A stretch of DNA of 64,000 nt from Anaerolineales bacterium (GCA_030583885.1 CP129480.1:2792714-2856713), one strand, 5' to 3'. Shown: positions 21,456 to 30,288, numbered from the stretch's first letter. The notes: generated by a model from the letters alone, not told the origin. Numbers and translations: made by a program.

Positions 21456-21523
21456 ATTGTAATTCCAGCCATTCGGACAAGATGTGAAATCATTTCAATA
21501 TTTCCTATGTGCCTTCGTTAGCC

Positions 21524-21609
21524 GCCGAACGAATTAAGGATTGATGCGGCGGGAGTCAGGAAGGCTGGAGGAAAGGGACAAATCACCGCCGCATCTGTCC
21601 GAGTTGGAC
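21524..21609. other. attC-like site 4 (not interrupted)
   Basis: R'' GCCGAAC (21524-21530) is the complement of the R' of site 3. GATGCGGCGG (21543-21552) pairs perfectly with CCGCCGCATC (21586-21595). GTTGGAC at 21603-21609 fits the GTTRRRY rule for R'. The interior differs from sites 0-3. GTTAGCC lies directly before R''. It closes the fourth cassette. Confidence 0.45.
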
Positions 21610-21837
21610 TAAGCCGTATTTGGAAAAAGAAGCCAGAAAGATCTGGCAAAAAATCTTGGAAACCCAACGCTCACCCATCAAGGAACGATCTGCAGAGTAT
21701 TTTACATGAAAATCAAAGCCTTGTGCAACAAACCCGGAATGGGAAAGCAGACGAAATGTTTCCCAAGGAAACGTCAAACGGACAGTTGGATAAGCCACAA
21801 CTGTCTGAGATGAAGAGCGGGAAGCGACCCGGGGATT
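21610..21837. other. Intergenic stretch before the IS91-like element
   Basis: No convincing gene or structured site here. It probably contains the terminal region of the IS91-like element and the start of a fifth cassette. Short open frames across it show no family similarity. Confidence 0.3.
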
Positions 21838-22953
21838 CTAGGGAGAGCGGCACTGTAGGGGAGATAGATTTCTCTGGAAGGTCATCGCCTGCCCACAAGT
21901 TGGACAAAGAATCTTGGAAGGGGTTTCCGGAGCGGATGGAGAAGAGACAGCCTGGTGTTCGGCTGAGTCATGCACCTGACTGCCGAGGCGGATCTGTAAG
22001 GCGGCCAACTTGCGACGGACCGAAGCGCCAAAGAAACCGAAATAGCGCACCTTGACAAAGGCATGCGGGAGAACATGCTGAAGGAAACGCTGGAAGAACT
22101 GCTCAACCGAAAGCGTACACCTTTTGAGTTGACCGGTATCGGAAGCACGATATTGAAAGGTGACCTGAGAACTTTCCATGGAGCCGCCGTTGTTAAAAGC
22201 CAGCAAACGGCGATTGCTGATGGCAACCCGATGGATATAGGGAGCCAGATACTTGAGAGCGGCTTGGCCATCGCCAACCGGTTTGCAATGCACGACCCAA
22301 TCCTGCGTCCAGACATTGGAAGGGACATTGTCAAAGAGTTTCAATTTCTGCAGGCCCCGTTTGAAGGCAGCCCGAAACAATTTGGAGAGAGCCCGCACAG
22401 GCAGGAAGAAGCGTTGGCGTGCAGGCAGCCAGGTCTTCCCATCCGCATGTAAGCCACCCGCGGGAGCGAGATAGTGCACATGTGGATGAAAGATCAAATT
22501 GCGGGTCCAGGTGTGCAAGACGCCCACCAAACCGATTTGACCGCCGATATAACGCGGGTCACGAGCAAGTTTCTGTGTTACTTCAGCCGAGGACTGAAAG
22601 AGCAGGGAGTAAAGTGCTTTCTGGTGAGCCCGCACTAGGGAGCGTAACTCAGCAGGCAGGGTGAAAGTCAGGAAGAAATATGGTGCATTCAGGAGCAAAC
22701 CCTGTTGCACCCGCAGCCAATTCTGAGTTTGCTCATGCTGACATTTGGGACAATGTCGGTTGCGGCAGGAATGATAACTGTATTGAAACTCCTGACAGGT
22801 GGGACAGCCATACACCTGTCCGCCCAGGCGCTCGGTGCGACAATGCTCGATCGCCCTCATGGCCTGACGATGAGAGGGGAGGAGTTTGTCAGCATATTTT
22901 TTTCGGTAGTCCGCGCCGTACTCTCGAAAGAGGTCAGCCAGTTCTAGCCCCAT
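21838..22953 (-). CDS. IS91-family HUH transposase
   Basis: A 371-aa protein. The N-terminal zinc-binding region (CRNRHCPKCQHEQ) is followed by the HUH motif (IFHPHVHYLAPAGG) and a YxxxY pair (KYLAPYIHRVAIS). These residues nick DNA in rolling-circle transposition. A further CPTCG pair is near the C-terminus. Its start overlaps the integrase gene's end by 10 bp, so both are translated from one message. Element ends were not resolved. A hairpin GCGCGAAGCGC at about 23879 may belong to one terminus. Confidence 0.88.
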   Translation of the reverse strand: MGLELADLFREYGADYRKKYADKLLPSHRQAMRAIEHCRTERLGGQVYGCPTCQEFQYSYHSCRNRHCPKCQHEQTQNWLRVQQGLLLNAPYFFLTFTLPAELRSLVRAHQKALYSLLFQSSAEVTQKLARDPRYIGGQIGLVGVLHTWTRNLIFHPHVHYLAPAGGLHADGKTWLPARQRFFLPVRALSKLFRAAFKRGLQKLKLFDNVPSNVWTQDWVVHCKPVGDGQAALKYLAPYIHRVAISNRRLLAFNNGGSMESSQVTFQYRASDTGQLKRCTLSVEQFFQRFLQHVLPHAFVKVRYFGFFGASVRRKLAALQIRLGSQVHDSAEHQAVSSPSAPETPSKILCPTCGQAMTFQRNLSPLQCRSP

Positions 22954-23792
22954 AGATCTGCATGGATCTGATTGATGCGCTGGTTGATCTGGGTTTCGGT
23001 CACAGACGTGAGATGGGTGTAAATGGCGGTTGTTGCCGGAGATGCGTGACCGAGATAGGTCTGGATGATCCGCAGATCGACGCCAGCTTCCAACAGATGC
23101 GTGGCATACGAATGGCGCAAGGTATGGACAGAGGCAGCTTTGTGTACGCCGCTCTCACGAAGCGCTACTCGAAACGCTTTCTGGACTGCGCTTTCATTAA
23201 TAGCCTCCAGTCCATTTCGAGAAGGAAACACCCAGGCGGGATGGCGATGTGAGAGCCAATGATGACGTAACAGCATCAAGGTATGGTCAGGCAGGGGTAC
23301 ATAGCGGTCTTTTCCACCTTTTCCCTGAACCACATGGATCATCTTGCGGTCGCTGTCGATATCTTTCACGCGCAAGCGGGTCCCTTCCAGCAAGCGCAGT
23401 CCGCAGGCATAAATGGTATGCAGGCAAACTCGATACTGAAAGCGATGCACGCAATCTAATACCCGCTTCACCTCCTCAGCACTAAAAACAACTGGGAGCT
23501 TCTTTTTTCTGTCCGGGCGGACGAGTTGCAGGGTATGCCATTCTTTTCCCAGCGTGTGTTCATAGAAAAACTTGATCCCGCATAATGCAATGGAGAAAGT
23601 GCTGTCTGCCACCTGTTTCTCATTCTTCAAGTACAGGAAGTATTCTCGAAGTTCCTCCTCGGCCATGCTGTCGGGTGACTTTTTGAAATGTCTGCTCAGT
23701 TGGAGCACTGCGTTTACATATGCCTCCTGTGTCCGAACAGCCAACCCCTTCAATTGCATATCTTCGATCATCTTTTGTCTTAACGCACTCAT
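22944..23792 (-). CDS. Tyrosine recombinase paired with the IS91-like transposase
   Basis: A 282-aa integrase with catalytic residues in place: Arg in CGLRLLEGTRL, Lys in GKGGKDRYVPL, HTLRHSYATHLLEAG, and LGHASPATTAIYTHLT with the Tyr nucleophile. AAGGAGA lies eight bases before the ATG at 23792. There is no extra helix between boxes I and II such as integron integrases need, so it is not IntI. Integrase plus HUH transposase pairs are known in IS91-like elements; here the two genes overlap. Confidence 0.85.
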   Translation of the reverse strand: MSALRQKMIEDMQLKGLAVRTQEAYVNAVLQLSRHFKKSPDSMAEEELREYFLYLKNEKQVADSTFSIALCGIKFFYEHTLGKEWHTLQLVRPDRKKKLPVVFSAEEVKRVLDCVHRFQYRVCLHTIYACGLRLLEGTRLRVKDIDSDRKMIHVVQGKGGKDRYVPLPDHTLMLLRHHWLSHRHPAWVFPSRNGLEAINESAVQKAFRVALRESGVHKAASVHTLRHSYATHLLEAGVDLRIIQTYLGHASPATTAIYTHLTSVTETQINQRINQIHADLWG

Positions 23793-24130
23793 CGCTATAT
23801 CTCCTTTTTGAATTTGATTTCAAAAAAGAAATATAGCCTGATTGTATTTTGCTATCCAGATTGATGATCTAGGGGAATCTGCGCGAAGCGCTTAGTTCAA
23901 CTACTGTATGGGACGTCGTTTCACCGTCTAAATACTTTTGTACGTGTCTCATTCTAATGCCTATCTTAATTTGGGACTTTAGACAGTGATGGGTTAAAAT
24001 AGTATAAATACCCACCCAATTTTAACACACCCAACGGATAAATCGCAATTGAAAAGCCCCCTTTTACAACTGCGCCGCGCCGTCCGCGCCGAATATCGCG
24101 AAACATCCCCCTGCAAAACGTGCCCGGCCG
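23793..24130. other. Non-coding stretch right of the IS91-like element
   Basis: About 340 bp with no gene seen. It contains the short palindrome GCGCGAAGCGC at about 23879, possibly an IS91 terminal structure, and otherwise unremarkable sequence up to the repeat tract. Confidence 0.4.
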
Positions 24131-24301
24131 AGTTTGTTGGCTTAATCTCGAAATTAAGCCAACAAACTTTGATTTTAAGCCAACAAACTTTGGTTTTAAG
24201 CCAACAAACTTTGGTTTTAAGCCAACAAACTTTGATATTAAACCAATAAACTTTGGTTTTAAACCGATTAACTTCCGAATTAAACCAATTAACTTTTGCA
24301 C
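24131..24301. repeat. 21-bp tandem repeat with a leading hairpin
   Basis: Seven units of 21 bp run from 24155 to 24301. The first four are near-identical (TAAGCCAACAAACTTTGGTTT type) and the last three have diverged. A perfect 16-bp inverted repeat (24131-24146 and 24153-24168, 6-nt loop) links the first unit to an inverted half copy. Because the unit is 7 codons, several frames stay open and give heptapeptide repeats, but these are not taken as genes. From 24302 to 24516 nothing was recognised. Confidence 0.85.
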
Positions 24302-24516
24302 TGGGAAATTCCCCAAAAACCACAGGCCGGCATCTCCCCCCGCCCAAAAAGCGGCTGAAAAAACCGCTTTCACAACCGAGCCGCATAATCCTCAAGAAAC
24401 ATCCCCGCCGGGGCTGCCCCCTGCAAAACGCGCCCGCCGGAATTAAGCGGCTCAATCCCTATGACTATCCGCAATGGCGCGCGCCTGCCTGCCCCCCCGC
24501 GCGGCAGGCGCTTCCC

Positions 24517-25464
24517 CTATAACGAACGGATTCTCAGCCACAAACGCGGGATGCGGCTCAGCTTGCCCCATGCCGAAAGCCCGGCGCGGCGGGTGAAGAC
24601 GTTGTAATCGTGCTTTTCGATATCGTCCACGATCCCCTGATAGAACACCGAGGCCGCGCCGATGGCCAGCTGCCCCTCGCGCTCGAGCATCTTTACCCCC
24701 GCCCACGACTCCTCATATAACCGGCGCGTGCGCCCGATCTGGAACTTCATGAACTGCCGCCAGTTGTCCGTGATGCGGCCGGCAGCGATGTCCTCCTCGC
24801 GGATGCCGTGGGCCAGCAGTTCCTCGCGCGGCAGGTACAGGCGTCCGTTGCGGTAGTCCTCGCCCACATCGCGCAGGATGTTGGTCATTTGCAGCGCAAC
24901 GCCGAGCTTGATCGCGTACGGCACAGCCTCCTGACTCTTGAAGCCGACGATGTACATGCTCATCAAGCCGACCGTGGAAGCCACGCCGTAACAATAGGTG
25001 GCCAGGTCCTCGAAGGTCTGGTAGCGGGATTGGCAGAGATCGCGCGCCACGCCGTCGATCAGCTGCAGGGCATAGTGGCGCGGGATATGATAGCGGGCCA
25101 GGGTGTCTGCCCATGCGGCGGAAACCGGGTCATCGGTGGAGGCGGAGGCGGTCTGCACGATATTCCGCCAGTAGTCCAGCTCGAAGTCGCGGTCCTTCTT
25201 CAGTTCCACCTCATCCACAATATCGTCCACCGTGCGGCAAAAGGCGTACAGCGCGCGCACGGCCGAACGCTTTTCCTCCGGCAGCAGCCCGGAGGCGGCG
25301 AAAAACGACTTGCTGTGGCGGGCGGTGATGATCTCGGCCTGTTTATACGCCCTGTGCAGGGCGGCATCGCCCGCCCAATACGAGAAAAAAGGCCGCGGGG
25401 ACGGATGGGGAATGTGCCCGGCCAGGGCAATTAATTGGTTTTCCCAGTTCGCATGTGCCTGCAT
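24517..25464 (-). CDS. crtB: Phytoene synthase
   Basis: A 315-aa squalene/phytoene synthase fold enzyme condensing two geranylgeranyl diphosphates into phytoene, the first committed step of carotenoid synthesis. Both Asp-rich Mg-binding motifs are present: DDIVDE and DVGEDYRNGRLYLP. RHSKSFFAASGLLP and YCYGVASTVG are typical. The start at 25464 has AGGAG eight bases upstream; a 10-codon extension is open but weaker. It diverges from crtI across a shared promoter/operator at 25529-25614, so both are probably switched together. Confidence 0.94.
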   Translation of the reverse strand: MQAHANWENQLIALAGHIPHPSPRPFFSYWAGDAALHRAYKQAEIITARHSKSFFAASGLLPEEKRSAVRALYAFCRTVDDIVDEVELKKDRDFELDYWRNIVQTASASTDDPVSAAWADTLARYHIPRHYALQLIDGVARDLCQSRYQTFEDLATYCYGVASTVGLMSMYIVGFKSQEAVPYAIKLGVALQMTNILRDVGEDYRNGRLYLPREELLAHGIREEDIAAGRITDNWRQFMKFQIGRTRRLYEESWAGVKMLEREGQLAIGAASVFYQGIVDDIEKHDYNVFTRRAGLSAWGKLSRIPRLWLRIRSL

Positions 25465-25528
25465 GGTATCTTCTCCTGCATGTGGTCTCGCCAAAGGGGA
25501 TATGCAATCCCTGCTTTCGACTGTGGAA

Positions 25529-25614
25529 ATTTTACAGGAATTATCTTATTTGTCAAGGTTTTGCAAAGATGGATTAGGTATAAACCTTGACAAATTATCG
25601 ACATTGCGTACAAT
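25529..25614. promoter_or_regulatory. Divergent crtB/crtI promoters over a perfect 14-bp inverted repeat
   Basis: Plus strand: TTGACA 25587-25592, 16 bp, TACAAT 25609-25614, towards crtI. Minus strand: TTGACA (complement of 25551-25556), 16 bp, TAAAAT (complement of 25529-25534), towards crtB. The two -35 boxes lie inside ATTTGTCAAGGTTT (25548-25561) and AAACCTTGACAAAT (25582-25595), a perfect inverted repeat with a 20-bp spacer. A regulator binding it would block both promoters at once. The CarH/LitR-like protein encoded at 27243 is the obvious candidate; binding itself is inferred. Confidence 0.75.
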
Positions 25615-25705
25615 TGGGTTATTCATCATTTGAGTCAGGGAACTGCCTGCCCGCAGGGACATGCTCCCGTCCGGCAAACCGGCCGACTCGACATCAAGGA
25701 GAAAC

Positions 25706-27232
25706 ATGAAACAAACTGCTCTTGTCATTGGCGCGGGGATCGGCGGGATTGCCACAGCCGCCCGCCTCGCAAGGAATGGATATGACGTAACCGTGCTGGA
25801 AAAGGAAGCCGCCCCCGGCGGACGCGCCAGCCAGATCATTCGCGACGGGCACCGCTTCGACATTGGTCCGACCCTGTTCCTCATGCCCGAGGTCTGGGAG
25901 GAAACCTTCGCCGCGCTCGGCGAAAAAATGAGCGACCATCTCGACCTGCGCCGCATCGACCCGACCTACAAGGTGCACTTCGACGACGGCCTGCAATTGG
26001 AACTGACCTCCGACATCGGCAGGATGCAAACCCAGCTGGAGGCGGTGGAAAAGACCGCCTTCACAGGCTTTCTCGATTACATCGCCGAGGGTGGCAAACA
26101 TTACAAAATGTCGCTCGAGAAATTCGTGGGCAGGAACTTCTACAACATCTTCGAGTACTTCAGCTTGAAGAACCTGCCCCTCATCTTCCAGCTCAAGGCG
26201 CTGGACAAGCACTACCGCAACACAGGGCGCTTCTTCAAGGACGAAAGACTCAAAGCCGCCTTCACCTTCCAGAACATGTATTTGGGATTGAGTCCCTACG
26301 ATGCGCCGGCCACCTACTCCCTGCTCCAATACACGGAACTTGCCGAAGGCGTGTGGTATCCCATGGGCGGGATGTACGCCGGCATTCAGGCGCTGGTCAA
26401 GGTCGCTGAAAAACTGGGCGTCAAGTTCATCTACAACGCGCCTGTCAAACGCATCGAAACGGACGGGAACAAGGTGCTCGGCGTCATTCTCGAGGACGGC
26501 CGCGCCTTTTCATCCGATATCTTCGTCGGCAATGCCGACCTGCCCTATATCTACAAGGAACTTTTGCCGGATGCAAGCGAGGCGAAGAGCCTCGATGAAA
26601 AGCTCTACACCTGCTCCACCATCATGTTCTATTGGGGCGTGGACCGCGAGTATCCGCAGATCGCGCATCACAACGTCTTCCTCGGCGGCGACTATAAAGC
26701 CTCCTTCGACCAGATCTTCAACGAGCACACCCTGCCCGAGCAGCCTTCGTTCTACGTCCATGCGCCCAAGCGCACAGACCCCGCCGCCGGCCCGCAGGGG
26801 CAGGACACGCTGTATGTCCTCGTCCCGGTCGGTCACCTCGACGCGCGCAGCGAACAGGATTGGGACGCGCTCGTCGACCGCGCCCGTGAAACCGTCTTCG
26901 ACCGCCTCGCCAGGGAAATGAACAGTACCGACCTCAAAGAACATATAAAGTTCGAGATCGTCTACCAGCCGAAGGTATGGAAGGAGCGTTTCAACCTCGA
27001 AAAAGGCGCGGCCTTCGGTCTGAGCCATAACTTCTGGCAGGTCGGCTATCTGCGGCCGCACAACCGTCACAGGAAGTACAAGAACCTCTATTTCGCAGGC
27101 GCATCCACACATCCCGGCACAGGCCTGCCCATCGTCCTGCTTTCCGCGCGGCTCACAACCGGGCGAATATTGAAGGAAGCAGGTACAATTGCTGTGCAAA
27201 AGGTAGTCAAACCTACCCTACATCCCGCTTAA
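25706..27232 (+). CDS. crtI: Phytoene desaturase (CrtI type)
   Basis: A 508-aa FAD enzyme with an N-terminal Rossmann dinucleotide motif (VIGAGIGGIATAARLARNGY), then LEKEAAPGGRASQ. The C-terminal carotenoid desaturase signature region reads LYFAGASTHPGTGLPIVLLS. It converts phytoene to lycopene or neurosporene by successive desaturations; the end point cannot be read from sequence. The start at 25706 follows AGGAG. It is first in a plus-strand operon, and the CarH-like gene follows after 10 bp. Confidence 0.93.
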   Translation: MKQTALVIGAGIGGIATAARLARNGYDVTVLEKEAAPGGRASQIIRDGHRFDIGPTLFLMPEVWEETFAALGEKMSDHLDLRRIDPTYKVHFDDGLQLELTSDIGRMQTQLEAVEKTAFTGFLDYIAEGGKHYKMSLEKFVGRNFYNIFEYFSLKNLPLIFQLKALDKHYRNTGRFFKDERLKAAFTFQNMYLGLSPYDAPATYSLLQYTELAEGVWYPMGGMYAGIQALVKVAEKLGVKFIYNAPVKRIETDGNKVLGVILEDGRAFSSDIFVGNADLPYIYKELLPDASEAKSLDEKLYTCSTIMFYWGVDREYPQIAHHNVFLGGDYKASFDQIFNEHTLPEQPSFYVHAPKRTDPAAGPQGQDTLYVLVPVGHLDARSEQDWDALVDRARETVFDRLAREMNSTDLKEHIKFEIVYQPKVWKERFNLEKGAAFGLSHNFWQVGYLRPHNRHRKYKNLYFAGASTHPGTGLPIVLLSARLTTGRILKEAGTIAVQKVVKPTLHPA

Positions 27233-27242
27233 GGAAAAAATA

Positions 27243-28559
27243 ATGTACAGCAAAACCCCTGCCTTCAACTTAAAAGCGGTCCTGCTTGAAACCGGACTCG
27301 CCGCCGACACGTTACGCGCCTGGGAACGCCGCTATGGACTTCCCGCGCCGCAGCGCACCTCGGGCGGCCACCGGCTGTATTCGCAGCACGACATCGAAAT
27401 GATCAAATGGCTGATCGCGCGTCAGGCGGAGGGACTCTCGATCTCACGCGCGGTGGACCTGTGGAATGAACAGACCGCTTCCGGCACGGACCCGCTGCTG
27501 GGCGGGTATGCAACTTCCACATTGACCGCCGCCCAGGCGACACTCGCCAGCCTCCCGCCGGACACAAATCTGGATGTCATTCGCAGGCAATGGATCGCCG
27601 CCTGCATAAACTTCAACGAATCGAACGCCGAACAGGCCTTGAACAAGGCATTTTCCATGTTCCCGGTCGAGGCTGTCTGCACCGAGGTGCTGCAAAAAGG
27701 CATGGCCGAGATCGGCGATCTTTGGTACGAAAACCGGGCCTCCGTACAGCAGGAGCACTTTGCGTCAAGTCTGGCCATGCGCCGCCTCGACGCCCTGCTC
27801 AGCGCGTCCCCCGCCCCATCCCGCCCGCAGACGGTGCTGGTGGGCTGTCCGCCGGATGAATGGCATACCTTCACACCCCTGCTGCTTTCGCTCTTCCTGC
27901 GCCGCCGCGGGATGAACGTCATCTATCTCGGCGCGAATGTGCCTGTGGAGCGCTTTGAGGAGACTGTTTCGAAGGTAAAAGCAAACCTCGTCATCCTCGC
28001 CGCCCAGACGCTCACCAGCGCCGCCAGCCTGCAGCTGACCGCCCTCTCGCTTTCAGGCTTGCGAGTCCCCGTCGCCTTTGGCGGGCGCATCTTCTTCCTG
28101 CGGAAGAGCCTGGCGGATCACATTCCCGGCCATTACCTCGGCGATAGCGTGGATTCATCCATTGACGAAGTGGAGAAAATGCTGAAAGGCAGGTTGAAGG
28201 AAAAACAACTCAAGCCCGCCTCACAATCCTGCCTGGCCGCATTGCAGGCTTTCACGTCGCGGCGCACCTCCATCGAAAACACGATCAAGGAACTTGTCCA
28301 GCCGCTTTCCATCAGTCCCGACGGGTTGAATACGGGCATTCACTTCCTCGGTAACAATATCGCCGCCGCCCTGCAGCTCGGCGACATGGAACATGTCACC
28401 GGCGAGGTGGAATGGTTGAAGGTCCTGATGCAATTTCACGAAAGGCCCCCGCAGGAATTGAACGACTTCATGCAGAACTACTCCCGCGCAGTGGACCTGC
28501 ACATCAACGGCCAGGGCGACCCGATCAAAACCTGGCTGGATTCACAGGCAAATAGATAA
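27243..28559 (+). CDS. CarH/LitR-like MerR regulator with cobalamin-binding domain
   Basis: A 438-aa protein: MerR DNA-binding domain (residues 8-75, LRAWERRYGLPAPQRTSGGH), then the four-helix and Rossmann B12-binding modules (about 105-310). The photoreceptor signature Wx9EH is exact (W161, E171-H172). The lower Co ligand region reads EWHTFT (His208); the usual ExHxxG has Thr for Gly. CarH-type proteins bind adenosylcobalamin, repress carotenoid genes in the dark and release DNA in light. It is longer than the usual ~300 aa by a C-terminal segment of about 130 residues of unknown role. It lies within the operon it probably controls; target sites are likely the inverted repeat at 25548-25595. 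Confidence 0.88.
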   Translation: MYSKTPAFNLKAVLLETGLAADTLRAWERRYGLPAPQRTSGGHRLYSQHDIEMIKWLIARQAEGLSISRAVDLWNEQTASGTDPLLGGYATSTLTAAQATLASLPPDTNLDVIRRQWIAACINFNESNAEQALNKAFSMFPVEAVCTEVLQKGMAEIGDLWYENRASVQQEHFASSLAMRRLDALLSASPAPSRPQTVLVGCPPDEWHTFTPLLLSLFLRRRGMNVIYLGANVPVERFEETVSKVKANLVILAAQTLTSAASLQLTALSLSGLRVPVAFGGRIFFLRKSLADHIPGHYLGDSVDSSIDEVEKMLKGRLKEKQLKPASQSCLAALQAFTSRRTSIENTIKELVQPLSISPDGLNTGIHFLGNNIAAALQLGDMEHVTGEVEWLKVLMQFHERPPQELNDFMQNYSRAVDLHINGQGDPIKTWLDSQANR

Positions 28560-28570
28560 GGAAGGAAAAC

Positions 28571-29413
28571 ATGATTCGAATTGTCACCGACAGCACCTGT
28601 GACCTGCCGCAAGAGACCGTACACCAGCTTGCGATCACGGTCATCCCCCTGCACATCAACCAGGGTGGGAAAACCTGGCTGGACGGCGTCGACCTCTCGC
28701 GTGAGGAGTTTTATTCGCAATTGCCAGCCTACAATCCCCCGCCGGCAACCGCCGCGCCGGGACCGGATGTATTTACGCAGGTATATGAAAGGCTGGCAAA
28801 TGAAGGCGCCCTGCAAATCATTTCCATTCACATCTCAGAGACATTGAGCGCCACGATCAATTCGGCGCGCATCGCTGCGGAACAATTCACCCGCATCCCC
28901 GTCACGGTGCTGGATTCGAGTCAGCTCAGCCTCGGCACGGGGTTCATCGTCGAAAAAGCCGCCCAACTCGCACAGCTTGGCAAAAAGGTCGAGGAGATCA
29001 TGGCCGGCTTGCAGGAAGTCATGAAGCGCACCTACGTGTTCGCATCGCTCAAGACCCTGGAATACCTGCGCCGCAGCGGGCGGATGAATTTTGCCATCGC
29101 CAGGTTCGGCGAGCTGCTTCAGATCAAACCCCTGCTGCACATGAACATGGGCAGGGCCACCGCGCACCGCACGCGCACGCAAAAACGCGCCGCGGCACGC
29201 CTGATGGAATGGCTGGGCGAATATGCCCCCTACGAAAAACTGGCCATCCTGCATGCCGGGGTTCAGGAGGAAGCCCAGGCGTTATTCGAACAGGTCCGCT
29301 CCTTCCTCCCGCAGGGGGAAATTCTTATTGTGCAAATCACTCCCGTACTGGGTGCCCATCTCGGCATCGGTGCATTGGGATTTGCCTGCATCACAAAGGA
29401 AAATAAACCATGA
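28571..29413 (+). CDS. DegV-family fatty-acid-binding protein
   Basis: A 280-aa two-domain EDD-fold protein. The N-terminus is MIRIVTDSTCDLP, with ISIHISETLSATINSA and VLDSSQLSLGTGF. DegV/FakB proteins bind a fatty acid and present it to a kinase that phosphorylates it for phospholipid synthesis. No FakA kinase is nearby. It lies inside the carotenoid operon, 11 bp after the regulator, and overlaps the next gene's ATG by 4 bases. Why it is light-linked is unclear; membrane lipid adjustment is one possibility. Confidence 0.88.
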   Translation: MIRIVTDSTCDLPQETVHQLAITVIPLHINQGGKTWLDGVDLSREEFYSQLPAYNPPPATAAPGPDVFTQVYERLANEGALQIISIHISETLSATINSARIAAEQFTRIPVTVLDSSQLSLGTGFIVEKAAQLAQLGKKVEEIMAGLQEVMKRTYVFASLKTLEYLRRSGRMNFAIARFGELLQIKPLLHMNMGRATAHRTRTQKRAAARLMEWLGEYAPYEKLAILHAGVQEEAQALFEQVRSFLPQGEILIVQITPVLGAHLGIGALGFACITKENKP

Positions 29414-30288
29414 AAAAAACAGACCTCACTTCGCTCGTCATATTTCCAATTTTGATCCTGATCGGCTATCTGGTCGCGCTGGCGGGGAGTCAGGGTGGCG
29501 CCACGCTCGGCGGCGTTCCTGTATTTGCTCTCGCGGTCGGGCTGGCTTTTGTAATCCAGTGGCTGGTCTTCATCCCGTCCTATTTGTTTCAGACCGAAAA
29601 ATTCTTCGACCTGACCGGAGGCATCACCTACATTTCCGTTATCGGTGTCGCGGTCTGTTACAGCAGGTACGGCACCGATCTCGATGCAAGGTCAATTCTG
29701 CTCGCGGCCCTGGTGATCATCTGGGCGATCCGCCTCGGGACGTTCCTCTTCAGCCGCATTCAAAAAGCCGGCAAGGATGATCGCTTCGACGAACTCAAAC
29801 CGTCCTTCATCCGCTTCCTGAACGTCTGGACGGTCCAGGGATTGTGGGTGACCTTCACAGCCGCCGCCGCGCTGGTCGCCATCACCACAACCTACCGAAA
29901 AGAGTTGGATTTGTTCGCCCTCTTCGGTTTTCTCGTGTGGGCGTTCGGCTTTGCCATCGAAGTCATCGCCGATGCACAAAAAAGCCGCTTCAGCGCCAAC
30001 CCTGCCAACAAAGGCAGGTTCATTCAAACGGGGTTATGGTCCCGCTCCCGCCACCCCAACTATTTCGGCGAGATCGTCCTGTGGATCGGCGTTGCCATCA
30101 TCGCCCTGCCCGTTTTGCAGGGCTGGCAGTGGGTTGCCCTGATCTCCCCTGTCTTTGTCACCCTGCTGCTTACCCGCGTCAGCGGTATTCCCCTGCTTGC
30201 GAAAAAAGCGGACCAGAAATGGGGCGGGCTGGAAGAGTACGAAGCGTACAAAAAACGGACGCCCGTATTAATTCCCCGATTGTGGTGA
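29410..30288 (+). CDS. DUF1295 membrane protein (steroid-5-alpha-reductase-like fold)
   Basis: A 292-aa protein with about seven membrane helices. The C-terminal conserved block reads GLWSRSRHPNYFGEIVLWIG, typical of DUF1295 and related prenyl/steroid-modifying NADPH enzymes. The family includes reductases and methyltransferases acting on hydrophobic substrates. Its place between degV and the photolyase in the carotenoid operon makes an isoprenoid or lipid substrate plausible, but this is inference. Its ATG overlaps the degV stop. Confidence 0.8.
   Translation: MKKTDLTSLVIFPILILIGYLVALAGSQGGATLGGVPVFALAVGLAFVIQWLVFIPSYLFQTEKFFDLTGGITYISVIGVAVCYSRYGTDLDARSILLAALVIIWAIRLGTFLFSRIQKAGKDDRFDELKPSFIRFLNVWTVQGLWVTFTAAAALVAITTTYRKELDLFALFGFLVWAFGFAIEVIADAQKSRFSANPANKGRFIQTGLWSRSRHPNYFGEIVLWIGVAIIALPVLQGWQWVALISPVFVTLLLTRVSGIPLLAKKADQKWGGLEEYEAYKKRTPVLIPRLW

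Larger units (their letters stand above)
19751..21493 (-). pseudogene. Multi-span membrane protein gene broken by an IS5-family element
   Basis: The body (19751-20588) encodes about 275 residues: four hydrophobic helices in the first 130, then a soluble C-terminal domain with YNPLDEHQMFSHTSWF. The visible Met start lies in the IS end. Removing the IS with one ATT copy joins it to an ATG at 21493 and gives MISHLVRMAGITIFILLCVF, one continuous frame. The gene therefore began about 13 codons before the insertion. I do not recognise the family. It is the only gene of its cassette and is oriented against the array. Confidence 0.65.

Noticed and set aside
22944..23792. Integron integrase for the cassette array
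   Set aside because: It lacks the IntI-specific insertion before the HxLRH box and overlaps an IS91-type transposase gene, so it belongs to that element.
24155..24301. CRISPR array
   Set aside because: The 21-bp units are directly adjacent with no unique spacers and diverge gradually.
23966..24455. Genes encoding heptapeptide repeats (FVGLKPK or TNFGFKP types)
   Set aside because: Open frames arise because the repeat is 21 bp. No ribosome site, frames exist on both strands, and no domain is seen outside the repeats.
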